The notes under the pieces are model-generated. The model saw nothing but the letters and a program-made list of their open reading frames with translations, was not told the DNA's origin and did not search any database. The position numbers and the translations under genes are program-made. A stretch of 64,000 nucleotides of DNA from Ashinkailepas kermadecensis (taxonomy: Eukaryota; Arthropoda; Thecostraca; Neolepadidae), in contig JAOTOM010004371.1 in NCBI GenBank assembly GCA_034440615.1, positions 87,001 to 151,000 on the forward strand, given 5' to 3'. Of this stretch, positions 55,161 through 64,000 are shown in pieces (the first letter of the stretch is position 1; every line of letters begins with the position of its first letter).

Positions 55161-56358
55161 ACGGCCAGTCAGTTTGACGTCAATAGTTTGCAAGGTACTA
55201 TACAAACTGGTTAAACAGAATGTTCAGATTCATCTTGATAGGCACAACCTTTTAAGGGATACTCAACATGGATTTCGATCTCGAAGGTCTTGTTTAACTA
55301 ACCTTTTGAAGTTCATGGAGTATGTTACTAAAGAAGTAGACAATGAAATCAGGATGGATGTTGTGTACTTGGACTTTAGCAAAGCTTTTGATAAAGTTCC
55401 ACATGGGAGGCTAATTCATCAACTACAGCAACATGGGATTGTTGGAAAAGTTCTAGGTTGGATCGAAGCATGGTTGAGGGGAAGGAAACAAAGGGTAGTG
55501 TTAAATGGATGTAAATCTGATTGGAAGGATGTTCTGAGTGGAGTACCACAAGGCTCTGTTCTAGGGCCCTTCTCTTTATCATCTTTGTGAATAACATTGA
55601 GGTAGACTTGGGGGACCTAAAAAAGTTGGCTGATCAATGGCAGATGTCTTTCAACTATGACAAGTGTAAGGTTGTGCATCTGGGGTCTGGAGGTGAGACT
55701 TTCAGATATACAATGGGAGGGAGGGAACTGGATGTCATTGAAGAGGAAAGGGACTTAGGTGTGTTGGTTTCAAAAGACCTTAAAGCAGAAAAACAATGTA
55801 TCTCAGCTAAGAACAAGGCACTCAGAATGCTGGGACTCATAAATAGAAGTGCGATATATAAGAGCAAGGAAGTCATGACAAAAACTGTACTTAGCATATG
55901 TGCGACCCCACTTGGAATATTCTGTACAAGCATGGAGCCCCTACCTAGAAAAAGATATAGATATGTTAGAAAGAGTGCAGCGCAAAGCAACTAGACTCAT
56001 CAGTGGAATAGGTAATTTAGAATATGGAGAAAGGCTTGTGGCATTAGATATGTACTCACTCAAGTATAGGAGATTAAGGGGGGACATGATTGAAATGTAC
56101 ACAGTTGTTAAAGGACTAGATCAGGTCAATTTGAATGGCGCTCTTCAGTTTAGAGTATCACATAGGGATCATCAATTCAGGTTAGACAAGTTGAGGTGTT
56201 GGACAGTTAAGTGACAACAGGTCTTCAGTCAAAGGGTTGTTGATCAGTGGAATGGGCTGCCTGCTGATGTTGTGGGGAGTTCCTCATTGAATGCATTAAA
56301 AAGTATGGTGGACACATTTTTAGACAGGAAAATCTTGTTTTTGAGTTCTAATTTGTGA
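55161..56358 (+). pseudogene. CR1-like reverse transcriptase, FADD region deleted
   Basis: First frame (to about 55,590): RPVSLTSIVCK, NLLRDTQHGFRSRRSC, MDVVYLDFSKAFDKVPH and SGVPQGSVLGP, which are standard RT blocks. A one-base frameshift after VLGP leads to LFIIFVNNIEVD, which joins directly to LGDLKKLADQWQMSFN. The stretch with the F-A-D-D catalytic motif, roughly 40-50 residues, is deleted. Then LGVLVSKDLKAEKQC, a frameshift near 55,895, HLEYSVQAWSPYLEKD, ERVQRKATRLISG and YRRLRGDMIEMY. A frameshift near 56,215 leads to FSQRVVDQWNGLPADVV and a final stop at 56,356-56,358. Confidence 0.88.
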
Positions 56359-56964
56359 TGGAAGGGGTGAAATTTATGTTAAGTAAGTGTGCACGGCACA
56401 GACCCCTTTAAGGCATGGATGCAGTTGGAAAATTATTGATAGGCATTCAATCCACATGTGTTAAGAGGGATCATGGGAATAGGGCTGGATAGCTAGGGTA
56501 GATATGCATTGATAGGTGTGTGGGATATTGGTGGACTGGTTTCTTCAGGATGTGGGATGGTTGGGGTGGGTCTTTTACCAGGCTTATGGTATCTTCCATT
56601 TACAGACTTAACTGGATGGGCCCTTGGGTCTCTTATTAAGTCTAAGCGCTTTATAACTTTATATAGGGTGTACCTAGCAGTGGATTCAGCACCTTCCTTC
56701 GGGATGTGATACTGATGAGATTGGCTATGGTAGCACAATGGGTATGATTGGAGGAGTTTGTAATTGTTGAGTGTGTTATGCAATAGCAAGTGAATGGTGC
56801 TAGATAGGCTGGGATATATAGCTCCCTAGGAACTTGAGATAAGGGATTGATTGGAGTGAGCGTATGTACATTTCTAGTACCTTTTCTAGATAGGCTTAAC
56901 CCAGATGGGCCCCTGTGGCTCTTATTAAGCCTTAACACTTTATGACTTTATGACTTTATGACTT
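56359..56964 (+). repeat. CR1-like 3' region with duplicated tail
   Basis: The terminal block occurs twice. 56,604-56,663 has CTTAACTGGATGGGCCC, then TCTTATTAAG, then GCTTTATAACTTTAT. 56,891-56,964 has CTTAACCCAGATGGGCCCC, then CTCTTATTAAG, then ACTTTATGACTTTATGAC. Only the outer copy has the clean (TATGACTT)x3. The two lie about 290 bp apart. Confidence 0.8.
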
Positions 56965-57345
56965 ACCATCTCCCAATACATTAGCAGTCGCTATTACTCT
57001 GGATACCAAGTCACACAAACATCACTGACAATGAAACGCAGACGCACAAGCCAACAAAACAACTACAACAGCAGGCATCACAAGTTATATCACATGGCAA
57101 TCGGACTACTTCCCTCACATACAACAAACCCTCAACCCACAACCGCAAACAACAGGATGAAACGCAAAGAGTACTTCACACCAACCACCCAAGACACGAA
57201 CACTGGGACACGATCAACCAACGCACACGACACCACGAATAAATTATGACACCATTATGCATATAGGACAAATATAATTACGCACCTCGTAGCACAGCAA
57301 CCACAACCCCACTGCATTGCTTGCAACAAAACTTCACGCTACAGA
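56965..57345 (+). pseudogene. Jockey RNase H 3' part and C-terminal Cys motif
   Basis: Directly after the nested LINE, LWIPSHTNITDNET (about 56,996) is the W-I-P-S-H-x-x-I-x-x-N-E block of RNase H; a frameshift then gives ADAQANK. Near 57,307-57,336, PHCIACNKTS carries the C-x-x-C word common near the end of Jockey ORF2. The intervening sequence has stops in all frames. Confidence 0.8.
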
Positions 57346-57506
57346 TCATTTTCGCGGCAGCATCACTACATCTTCAATCCCTACAAGCTCCCTCCAACTC
57401 ATCTTCGCTGCACCATCACGCCATCTTTAGCCTCTGCAAGCCCGCTCCATGCACCACCCGTCACACAAGAGCAGACCAACAACCCACAAACACGCCATTT
57501 CAGCCA

Positions 57507-58533
57507 CCACAACCCGACAGTCTCCAACACAACACTCACACCACAACCCGACAGTCTCCAACACAACACTCACACCACATCCCGACAGTCTCCAACACAA
57601 CACTCACACCACAACCCGACAGTCTCCAACACAACACTCACACCACAACCCGACAGTCTCCAACACAACACTCACACCACAACCCGACAGTCTCCAACAC
57701 AACACTCACACCACAACCCGACAGTCTCCAACACAACACTCACACCACAACCCGACAGTCTCCAACACAACACTCACACCACAACCCGACAGTCTCCAAC
57801 ACAACACTCACACCACAACCCGACAGTCTCCAACACAACACTCACACCACAACCCGACAGTCTCCAACACAACACTCACACCACAACCCGACAGTCTCCA
57901 ACACAACACTCACACCACAACCCGACAGTCTCCAACACAACACTCACACCACAACCCGACAGTCTCCAACACAAGACTCACACCACAACCCGACAGTCTC
58001 CAACACAACACTCACACCACATCCCGACAGTCTCCAACACAAGACTCACACCACAACCCGACAGTCTCCAACACAACACTCACACCACAACCCGACAGTC
58101 TCCAACACAACACTCACACCACAACCCGACAGTCTCCAACACAACACTCACACCACAACCCGACAGTCTCCAACACAACACTCACACCACAACCCGACAG
58201 TCTCCAACACAACACTCACACCACAACCCGACAGTCTCCAACACAACACTCACACCACATCCCGACAGTCTCCAACACAACACTCACACCACAACCCGAC
58301 AGTCTCAAACACAACACTCACACCACAACCCGACAGTCTCCAACACAACACTCACACCACAACCCGACAGTCTCCAACACAACACTCACACCACAACCCG
58401 ACAGTCTCCAACACAACACTCACACCACAACCCGACAGTCTCCAACACAACACTCACACCACATCCCGACAGTCTCCAACACAACACTCACACCACATCC
58501 CGACAGTCTCCAACACAGCACTCACACCTCACG
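57507..58533. repeat. 34-bp minisatellite, about 30 units
   Basis: The unit contains CCACAACCCGACAGTCTCCA followed by ACACAACACTCACA. Units are almost identical; ACATCCC replaces ACAACCC in scattered units and AAGACTC replaces AACACTC in two. As 34 is not a multiple of 3, frames cycle with a 102-bp period and stay open for 364-451 residues; the unit simply lacks stops. It follows the C-terminal Jockey motif, so it may be a 3' UTR repeat of that LINE. Confidence 0.97.
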
Positions 58534-59059
58534 CACACCATAGAGACAACGAACAGCCACCACTTGGTGGCAGGCGGGAACATTCCCAACCTCCTCCACC
58601 CTCCCACTCCGTGTCAGAGGGCAGCGACCATATCGTCGTGAAGCGGAAGCTCCAACTGAATGCGACATCCATTTGAATTCCTTTCTGCCGGTATCCATTA
58701 ATCGAGTCGGGATCTGAGCTTCTCAGTGTCCAGCTGTATGCAATCGAACGCTATTCAGTGCTAATACAGTTTTTTAATAGGGGCCAGTGGCTCCGCCACC
58801 CGGGAGGTGAGCAGAGGGGGGAGGGGGGCGTCCCCAACTTGAAATTATGTGGGGACTGTCGCCCCAACTTTGGCTGGGTAAAAAAGTTTGTCCCCAACTT
58901 CCCACCCAAATACAAGCCTGCTTCTGCTATATCCAGAGGGTCCTGCTTGTGGACCAGATCGCTATATATGGGACCCTTGATAGCTATAGCCTCTTCATGA
59001 CTCTCAAGGAGTTGCTACTGTGGCCCTTAGCGAAAACTGAACCACCTCATCGGCCAGAG
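58534..59059. other. Unannotated spacer
   Basis: 58,790-58,900 (GGCTCCGCCACCCGGGAGG, G-run, CCCCAACTTGAAATTATG, repeated CCCCAACTT) looks like the end of a dispersed repeat and loosely matches 3,600-3,730. No coding motif. Confidence 0.4.
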
Positions 59060-59560
59060 GGCCCCTGAGCAGTCCCCTCAGTAACAAAGAACCCTCCGTG
59101 CGGTTCCGGTACCCATCGACCCAGGGGCCATTCATACCGACTCTGAGCCCTCTCCAACGGCCCGGGGTTCTTTCGCGGTTAGGGATCCTCTCCGTTGGGG
59201 CAGGTCCCTCCTTAAAGATTGAGGGCCTCCTCCGTCAGGCCGAAGTCCCTTTTTCAATGATTTGGGCCCCTTCCTCAGGCCAGGGGCCTTTGTACGCCTT
59301 GGGCCCATCCGCCAGCCCAAGGGCTCCTTCTGAAGGCCCGCGGTCCTCTCCGTCAACTAGGATCCCCTCGTCATCTCAGGGGCCTTCTTTCACGGCCCAG
59401 GTCTTTTTCTGGCAAGCCGGAGGCCCCTTTTCAAACGATTGGGACCTGTCCATCAGGTCAGGGGACCTTTCTTCGGCTTGGGCGCCGCCATCAGCCCAGG
59501 AGCCCTTCATATTGGATTGGGGCCTTCTCCATCAGCCCGGGGTTCTTCCAACGATCCGGC
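59060..59560. repeat. Degenerate minisatellite, period about 38-39 bp
   Basis: Words of the type GGGCCCCTTCC, CAGGCCAGGGGCC and CCGTCAGGCC recur every 35-40 bases with heavy divergence. A 157-residue plus frame (59,098-59,571) shows a loose 13-residue periodicity (SSGQGP, SEGPRS, SSSQGPS), consistent with an old 39-bp array. Confidence 0.6.
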
Positions 59561-59617
59561 ACAATGCATGAAGACAATGGGATCACACGACCACACGACG
59601 CCAGCTTATATAGTCGT

Positions 59618-59992
59618 TTGGTCCGTGACGCCAGCTCAGAGTCGTCTGGTCCGTGACGCCAGCTCAGAATCGTCAGCCCCACGATTCCAGCTCAGAATCG
59701 TCAGCCCCACGACTCCAGCTCAGAATCGTCAGCCCCACGACTCCAGCTCAGAATCGTCAGCCCCACGACTCCAGCTCAGAATAGTCAGCCCCACGACGCC
59801 AGCTAAGAATCGTCAGCCCCACGACTCCAGCTCAGAATCTGCAGCCCCACAACGCCAGCTCAGAGTCGTCAGCCCCAAGACACCAGCTCAGATTCGTCAT
59901 CCCCACGACGCCAGCTCAGAGTTGTCGGGCCCACAACGCCAGCTCAGGAGTCGCCGACTCCATTCCGCCAGCTCAGAGCCGTCCGCCCCACG
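59618..59992. repeat. 28-bp minisatellite, about 13 units
   Basis: The unit contains TCAGCCCCACGACTCCAGCT followed by CAGAATCG, with ACGCC for ACTCC in outer units. Outer units are more diverged than central ones. It is unrelated to the other 28-bp array at 25,531-26,596. Confidence 0.93.
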
Positions 59993-61987
59993 CAGAGATG
60001 GTCGTGATGGACGAGCGGGGATTTTTTCACACCCGATAGAACAATGTGCGTCGAGCAGGATTGATGTGCGATCTGCGAATGACATGCGTCTGCCTTTCGC
60101 CATTGACGCTGGCTCTGGCTTTGGGACAGTGCTCTAAGACTGCTACCGGCTGTTGGCTTGTTGGTTCTGTGTGCTCAGAGCTGCCCAATTGCCCGTCTAG
60201 CCGCTCAGGGGCCCCTACGGGCACTCGTCCTCTGTGGTGGCCGCTTGGCACATCTAGTCGCCCGGGGTCTCCTTGATGGTCGGGGTCCGTCTGGTTGAGA
60301 TTCTGGGTTATTTTGGTCGCTCACCATTCAGGGGTTCTTCCGGCTGCTTAGGCGCCCTTTCGGCTGTTTTGAGAATACATAACCTCTCACTGGCCTTCCT
60401 GAGCGCTTGTCGGATCAAGAAGTCTGGTGGCAAAGACGCCGATCGGTCACTAATTTGCTACTCTAAAAGGCCCATGAACTCAAGTATGTTGCTATGCCAA
60501 AAGGACAACTACATTACACAATTTGATGGTCACATGACTCTCCTGAGATACGGCCAAAAAACGAGTTTTCCGAAGGGGTGGGTTGAAAAGGGCTCCCTGC
60601 AAGCGTCCTTAGGGCCCCCTGCATGGCGCCATTGGAAAGCCCCTGCGGTTGACTCGCCCCCCCCCCCCCTACTTGATACCCGTGGCGGAGTCGCTGAGTA
60701 GGGCTATGGAGACGCAGAATGTAAGGGTATGTATGTGTGTTTCACGATTCATCCTTCAACGCCAAGGGGTCGAAATAAACTATATAAATATTACTACATA
60801 AACTGCTGCTCTAGGATGTAAATAGTTTACGGAGACCCAACCCAGCCTGCCTAGGATGCCTACCTGAACATACATCAAATATCCCCGGTGCCAGGATGTC
60901 AGTGAATAAAATCAGAAGAGTTTGCCCTCGAGTAGTAAAACACACCACTAAATGTTCTTTGTTGGAAGCCAAGCACAAATATATATCGTTGCTTATTAAC
61001 CGCGGCCTCGGCTTCAAGAGCCTTCAAATTTGTTTGAGACCTTGGCATCAGGCTTACCGTCGGCCCCATGCATGTCGTATGGGATTTGTTGTGTTCCATG
61101 GTAGATTCTAGCAAATATGGTGGAATTTTAAGGATTCCTTTGTTTGATTCTTGATGTGGGATGGCTTTGAATATCGTACCCATATTCGGTGCAAAGAACT
61201 TGAAACAGACTGGGGAACATTAGAAGCAAGTTTCCTTCATTAGCTGGTGAAATCGTCATGGGAGGCACTTTGTTTGGAGGCGCGCTACTATGAAAGTACC
61301 TGGAGGTGCACTTCTGGCTGACCATTTCGAGGTAGGAGTGCACTCGAGACTTCCATTGGGGAGCCTTTTCCCGGCCGGAAGGACGCCACCTTCCATGGGG
61401 GAGGCACATGCCTCCAGTTCCCCCTGTATCTGTCCCCTGCCTGGGCTATCCAAAACACCGCTGGCCTTCCTGTTCCATTTTCGATTGATTCACCCCACCC
61501 GAAATAATTTCAACTTCTAACATGGGAGCCTATGGAATGTGGCCCCCTATTCATTTTTGTCTGCCTATTGCCTCCATGTACTCCATGTAAAAGGATCGGA
61601 GGGGGTAACCCTGCGATCTTTTTAAGAAATCAACATCGGCGGGCCGATCCTTTCGGCGAAATGGGCTCCCTCTCACAGATGCATTCACTTCGCATCACGA
61701 CAACTTCGGAACGTAGTGTAATAAGTCAATAAGGAAAGAATGGTAAAGTTCCTTGATCAATTCTGTATCATGAAAGGCAGATGCAATCCTCCTGGGGTGG
61801 CTGAATCATTTGGAAAAAATTCCAATACGAAATGCGTACCCCGAACCCCCATAGGCGCACGGCCTAAAACTGGCCGCATTTCCGTGTTTTTACTTACCCT
61901 CCGCTAGGTGGCAGGTTGGTGCCGCTGATACTCGCAGATCAAAGGCGCCGACGCGGAGTTTCCAATCCAGGCGTACATGATCCATGG
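59993..61987. other. Unannotated stretch
   Basis: Frames of 68-142 residues with no known motif. C-run of about 14 at 60,657-60,670, likely length-uncertain. Nothing else is supported. Confidence 0.4.
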
Positions 61988-62424
61988 CCAGATGTCATTT
62001 GGGGGTGTCATACAGATCAGGACGGGTCCCTGACGCCCTAAAGTAAAACTAAAAGTAATCAGGTTTGGTCCACTGTGTCTAAGTGGGCAGCTTAAGAACC
62101 AGGTTATATGATGTTTGACTCATGAAAATGACCACAAAGGGTTCATTATGGGTAACATTATGGCCGGCACATACCTTAACTTGAAAAACACTCATTTAGC
62201 TGATAAATTAAGTGATTTTTCCAGCTAAGCCATCCGCTGACAATAAATTTACCTCATATCTAACTATTTGCGTTCCTTTTCACGGATAAGAAATCATAGA
62301 ACCTTATTCATAGGCTGCCCATTGAGATACAGTGAATCAAATTGGACGAGTGTTTCGTTTTTGGGGAGCCCATTCAGGGATGGTCCATCCTGATCTGCAT
62401 GACACCCCCAACTGGAAATCTGGC
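61988..62424. repeat. Long imperfect palindrome (foldback), arms about 210 bp
   Basis: The left arm (about 61,988-62,200) aligns with the reverse complement of the right arm (about 62,206-62,424) along its whole length. For example TTGGGGGTGTCATACAGATC at 61,999 matches the complement of 62,393-62,412 with one change. CACTGTGTCTAAGTGGGCAG matches CACTGTATCTCAATGGGCAG, and TATATGAT..GAAAATGACC matches TCTATGAT..GAAAAGGAAC. The loop is only a few bases near 62,203. Many differences are transitions, compatible with G-U pairs in RNA. No transposase frame. Confidence 0.8.
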
Positions 62425-62570
62425 TGTGCCGCCTCAGAGTACAATTCTGCAGGAAAAATCAACAACCATAGTGTATGGAATGTTAAGTGCTTACAGTGTT
62501 GGAAAAATAGGTGCTGGCAGAAGGATGCGTTTATTAAAATTAAGTTAACTGCTCCTCCAGGAAAAAATAT
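62425..62570. other. Short spacer
   Basis: Nothing recognised between the palindrome and the purine tract. Confidence 0.5.
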
Positions 62571-62626
62571 GGAGAGGGAGAGAGAGAGAGATAGGGATAT
62601 ATAGAGATAGAGATAGAGAGAGAGAG

Positions 62627-62697
<71 letters not shown>

Positions 62698-62925
62698 TAT
62701 AGAGATAGAGATATAGGCAGCGATAGAGAAGGAGATAGAGGCAGAGATAGAGATAGAGATAGAGGTAGAGATATAGATATAGATAGAGATAGAGATAGAG
62801 ATAGAGATAGAGATAGAGATAGAGAGAGAGAGATAGAGATAGAGATAAAGATAGAGCAGAGATAGAGGTAGAGGCAGATATAGATATAGAGATAGATTGC
62901 TTGTGTGTGTGTGTATGTGTGTATG
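62571..62925. repeat. (GA)n / (GATA)n / (TA)n compound microsatellite
   Basis: GAGAGA, then about 65 bases of TA (62,631-62,695), then GATAGA-type repeats to about 62,900, then a short (GT)n. Strong purine bias on plus. Leu/Ser/Ile/Tyr frames on minus (135-215 residues) are artefacts. Confidence 0.95.
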
Positions 62926-63924
62926 CGTGAATAGAGCATGGCATAGGAACATGGCGGCAGCCGGACAACGTTCCTCTTCCCCACTCCCTACTTTGCTTCC
63001 CGGAACCTATCTAGAGTCCAGAATCGGCCTGAACAATTTTCCCCATTTCGGATGCTGCGCGACAATTGCTTTGAACAAAAGATTTAATTGCAAAACAAGG
63101 GCAGTTGGCCGATGTGCATTCGCAATTTGGCTGGATTAATTCCAAAACTGTGTAGTTGTTGCTTGGTTATGTTCGATGTCTTGCAATGCATCGCCAGCGT
63201 CCGGGAATGCCCAGTGACAATATTGTGTGCAACCATTTTCTATATTCTGTGCACACATTATTAAGACAACAAACACACCACGAACAATTCTTCCCGGACC
63301 CCACCGGTGGTTTATTTAAGCTATAACCACCAACATGTGTGCATTTCTATCTCGTGAGTGTGTGAACACTCATATTCCACTCAGATTTTCTAATACACAT
63401 CCTTGGCGTATGTCCTCACCAAGCAATGTCTATACTGCTGATCCAGTCACGAATGGGACACTTGATGAACACAGTAGCTATTCTATAAGTGATGTCTCCC
63501 TTCACGATGGAAAAAACTTCACTTTGAACCCCCACTTGCCTGCTTTTCTTGTGTACGCTACCATTTTGTGTATCGCAAAATGTCATTAGCTTGGCAATTA
63601 ATCCTGAGAATCCCAAATGGTGCTGCTGACGACGCTGATTATATATGCGCGGCTTTCCTAATAAAATAATGGTGTTCACTAAGTGAGGTACGTAACTCAT
63701 ACCAACTATTACAGTATTCGTGCTCACGATGGATTAATACAGTACCACGCACCGATGATGCAACAATTCGCGACACTTCTTGGGCGTGAATCTGACTCCT
63801 GTAGCTGTCATCAACTATTCATCAGTAGTCTTGTACGGCTCCGGTGTCACAGTCCTTCACCCCCCCCCCTCCGGCCCTCTGGCAGCGGTGCGGCCGCCAT
63901 GCAACTGCCCCCAGCAACAGGGCC
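62926..63924. other. Unannotated stretch
   Basis: Frames of 80-103 residues are unidentified. C-run of 9 at 63,861. TATATATGCGCGG near 63,640 is not enough to call a promoter. Confidence 0.4.
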
Positions 63925-64000
63925 TACACAACACACACACACACACACATACACACACACACATACAATACACATATACACATACACACATACACCCATA
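63925..64000. repeat. (CA)n microsatellite running off the window
   Basis: ACACAC with ATACA interruptions, continuing to the last base of the window. Confidence 0.93.

Larger units (their letters stand above)
55160..56964 (+). mobile_element. CR1-like LINE, 5'-truncated, nested in the Jockey element
   Basis: The element starts abruptly at RPVSLTSIVCK (55,161), inside the RT, and ends at an 8-bp 3' repeat (TATGACTT)x3 at 56,941-56,964. Left of it the Jockey RNase H stops mid-domain and right of it the same domain resumes, so this is an insertion of about 1.8 kb in the same orientation. 5' truncation and short 3' repeats are usual for CR1-like LINEs. I saw no clear target duplication. It is A/G-richer on plus than its host element and much better preserved, as expected for a younger insertion. 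Confidence 0.88.
51400..57505 (+). mobile_element. Decayed Jockey-type non-LTR retrotransposon, interrupted
   Basis: Plus-strand blocks occur in the order of a Jockey-clade LINE: Cys-His knuckles of ORF1, an apurinic-type endonuclease, a linker, a reverse transcriptase, RNase H and a terminal C-x-x-C motif. The element is interrupted at 55,160-56,964 by a CR1-like LINE. It carries many frameshifts, stops and deletions, and its RT active site is destroyed. Ends are approximate; no target duplication was found. Base use is C/A-rich on plus, unlike the nested element, which helps mark the junctions. Confidence 0.85.

Noticed and set aside
57321..58676. 451-residue Thr/Gln/His/Ser-rich protein
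   Set aside because: The frame cycles through all phases of a stop-free 34-bp unit; it begins in decayed LINE sequence.
62337..62984. 215-residue Leu/Ser/Tyr/Ile-rich minus frame
   Set aside because: Crosses the GATA/TA microsatellite; composition artefact.

Overview
The window is nuclear DNA of a multicellular eukaryote, most likely an invertebrate and plausibly an arthropod. It holds remains of Jockey-type, CR1-like and BEL/Pao retrotransposons, a tRNA-derived SINE head, long (TA)n, (AC)n and (GATA)n tracts, and very many minisatellites. I found no operons, no bacterial-style genes and no host protein gene that I can defend. The arthropod guess rests on the Jockey and BEL/Pao families and stays an inference; the species cannot be named from this sequence.

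Layout. 1-7,770 is mostly unannotated, with a CpG-rich promoter-like block (about 3,970-4,745), a perfect 13-bp-arm hairpin (3,801-3,831) and a Jockey-type linker fragment (about 5,890-6,164). 7,780-9,760 holds a TA tract, a 75-bp minisatellite and a conserved right flank. 9,933-9,989 is a double GC hairpin. 12,216-12,452 is an AC/TA tract. 13,946-18,926 is a 5-kb array of an 18-bp G-rich unit with higher-order structure. 19,486-21,300 is a 27-bp minisatellite followed by a right flank homologous to the one at 9,061-9,760. 21,800-22,268 is a 30-bp array. About 23,290-25,060 is an old, diverged repeat family rich in AGGTCA palindromes. 25,531-26,596 is a 28-bp array with a 364-bp higher-order repeat. 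26,600-45,290 is sparse: small tandem repeats, a SINE head (32,563), a CR1-like fragment (33,110-33,700), TA/AC tracts (39,975-40,570) and a broken BEL/Pao pol on the minus strand (42,965-44,450). 45,295-51,085 holds 15-, 55-, 46- and 42-bp arrays and a cluster of perfect hairpins. About 51,400-57,500 is a decayed Jockey-type LINE whose RNase H region is split by a CR1-like LINE (55,160-56,964). 57,507-58,533 is a 34-bp array directly after the LINE. 59,060-59,992 holds two more minisatellites, 61,988-62,424 a long imperfect palindrome, 62,571-62,925 a GATA/TA tract, and the window ends in (CA)n.

The coding fragments are all dead mobile-element pieces with frameshifts, stops or lost catalytic residues. 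The most unusual signal is a dispersed repeat family in which related right flanks (9,061-9,760 and 20,720-21,300) sit next to different minisatellites (75 bp and 27 bp) that share a core motif. Both flanks end in nuclear-receptor half-site clusters (a DR4-DR3-DR4 run, and a perfect IR1 of ecdysone-response type). A second family at 23.3-24.9 kb also repeats AGGTCA palindromes. The long open frames over the minisatellites come from stop-free repeat units and are not evidence of proteins.
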